Shown piece by piece: positions 6,065 to 6,523 of a stretch of DNA of 6,523 nucleotides. The translations under genes were made by a program, and so were the position numbers. The stretch comes from Gemmatimonadales bacterium. Lineage in GTDB: Bacteria > Gemmatimonadota > Gemmatimonadetes > Gemmatimonadales > GWC2-71-9. The stretch spans positions 1 to 6,523 of the forward strand of contig JACCSZ010000266.1 in assembly GCA_013812695.1 (NCBI GenBank), given 5' to 3'. Within the stretch, counting starts at the first letter, position 1. Every line of letters begins with the position of its first letter. Below the pieces are notes generated by a model. It was given only the letters and a program-made list of their open reading frames with translations. It searched no databases and was not told the DNA's origin.

Positions 6065-6106
6065 CTGAAAATCCGCGTGTCGGGGGTTCGATTCCCTCTC
6101 TGGCCA
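6065..6106 (+). other. 3' part of tRNA-Phe(GAA): attachment-site (att) remnant
   Basis: Read as a tRNA, this gives anticodon loop CTGAAAA (6065-6071, anticodon GAA), 3' anticodon strand TCCGC, variable region GTGTC, T arm GGGGG-TTCGATT-CCCTC (6082-6098, one G-T pair), 3' acceptor strand TCTGGCC (6099-6105) and discriminator A (6106). No CCA is encoded. The 5' half is missing: no GGCCAGA acceptor strand or D arm lies where expected near 6031, and bases 6060-6064 do not pair properly with 6072-6076. A 3' tRNA part beginning at the anticodon loop is the classical identity segment left by tyrosine recombinases. By the usual geometry the integrated DNA lies to the left of it. It is not a functional tRNA. 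Confidence 0.75.
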
Positions 6107-6180
6107 TTTGTCTTAAACTACGTTGGGACAAGTCTCTTTCAGCTAAAGGGCCAACCGGGCTGGGTGGCCGTCGTGTCGTT

Positions 6181-6201
6181 AAGTACCTGAGAAGTACCTG
6201 A
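6181..6201 (+). repeat. Pair of 10-bp direct repeats, 11-bp period
   Basis: AAGTACCTGA occurs at 6181-6190 and 6192-6201, one base apart. They lie 75 bases from the tRNA-Phe att remnant. Closely spaced direct repeats of 10-11 bp near an att core resemble the arm-type binding sites of tyrosine integrases. They also fall in the last codons of a minus-strand frame that stops at 6179-6181. The role is inferred only from position and spacing. Confidence 0.5.
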
Positions 6202-6523
6202 ACTCTACGGCGGCTCCTTCCCCGGGGCGCCGAGGCGCGACGCACGGCCCGGGTTTCTGGCCCACCCGCGAGCCATAAGAGCCGGTGATCGCGCCGGTGG
6301 CCTTCCTCTTGTGAGCGGCCAGCCCGGCCTCCGGTAGTGCTCCAGCCGGTGGCCTCGTTGCCCCAGCCGGGCGTCGGAGCCAAGCACTTCCGGCATCGTC
6401 GGCATGCACTCAGTCAGGCCCAAGCAGCGTAGAATTTAGGCCACGCCGCGATGGTTAGGGCACGTCCACCCAGGGACCCGTCCGGGCGCTATCCGTCCAG
6501 CTTTCCCGGAACCGGACCTGCCA

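Larger units (their letters stand above)
5832..6523. other. Right-hand 690 bp without a supportable gene
   Basis: No frame on either strand gives a protein I recognise. Between 5832 and 6064 I see no clear promoter for the zinc ribbon gene, only a small inverted repeat GTATC/GATAC at 6046-6057. The 3' part of a tRNA-Phe follows (6065-6106), then a short AT-richer spacer, two direct repeats (6181-6201) and GC-rich sequence to the end. A minus-strand frame running from 6409 to its stop at 6179 ends VEFRYFSGT. Its position next to an att site would fit a decayed integrase tail, but no catalytic motif is visible, so it is not called. Confidence 0.5.

Noticed and set aside
6021..6383. Minus-strand frame containing AREGIEPPTRGFS
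   Set aside because: That phrase is the well-known antisense translation of a tRNA 3' half. It reflects the tRNA-Phe remnant and not a protein.
1..6523. CRISPR array, rRNA, complete tRNA
   Set aside because: No regularly spaced direct repeats and no rRNA-like stretches were seen. The only tRNA-like sequence is the truncated tRNA-Phe.

Overview
This is a GC-rich bacterial window holding two intact full-length genes, one intact small gene and several broken pieces. The most telling gene for taxonomy is the Ser/Thr kinase fused through one membrane segment to a TolB-like propeller. Many near-identical paralogues of this architecture are known from Gemmatimonadota, so a Gemmatimonadota or similar soil bacterium is the best guess. 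That is an inference from protein style, not a proof.

Layout, left to right. Positions 1-81 hold the C-terminal end of an unrecognised plus-strand gene. Positions 82-665 hold no convincing gene, but they contain the first copy of a structured repeat (291-461), a small hairpin with a G8 loop (545-566) and a weak promoter candidate. Positions 666-2054 encode a 462-residue FAD-linked oxidase of the berberine-bridge/6-hydroxynicotine-oxidase type. Positions 2091-2526 are the truncated end of an IS3-family element: one terminus plus the C-terminal part of its transposase on the minus strand. It is joined directly to the remnant of a small plus-strand gene (2527-2671). Positions 2765-5410 encode the 881-residue kinase/propeller protein. 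The second copy of the structured repeat (5410-5569) begins at the kinase stop codon. Positions 5804-5640 (minus) encode a 54-residue FmdB-type zinc ribbon protein. Positions 6065-6106 are an exact-looking 3' part of tRNA-Phe(GAA) that lacks its 5' half, which is the signature of a tyrosine-recombinase attachment site. Two 10-bp direct repeats with an 11-bp period follow at 6181-6201. The rest of the right end has no gene I can support.

The genes do not form an obvious pathway or operon. The oxidase, the kinase and the zinc ribbon each have their own ribosome binding site, and a dead insertion sequence separates the first two. Together with the tRNA-half att site, the IS remnant and the broken gene, this looks like an accessory region shaped by integration and decay.

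The least ordinary signal is the pair of roughly 160-170-bp repeats. Inside them an 8-bp stem encloses a 45-nt conserved core at exactly homologous positions in both copies. All three base pairs that differ between the copies change on both sides, so pairing is kept. This points to a folded RNA or single-stranded DNA element that I cannot assign to a known family.
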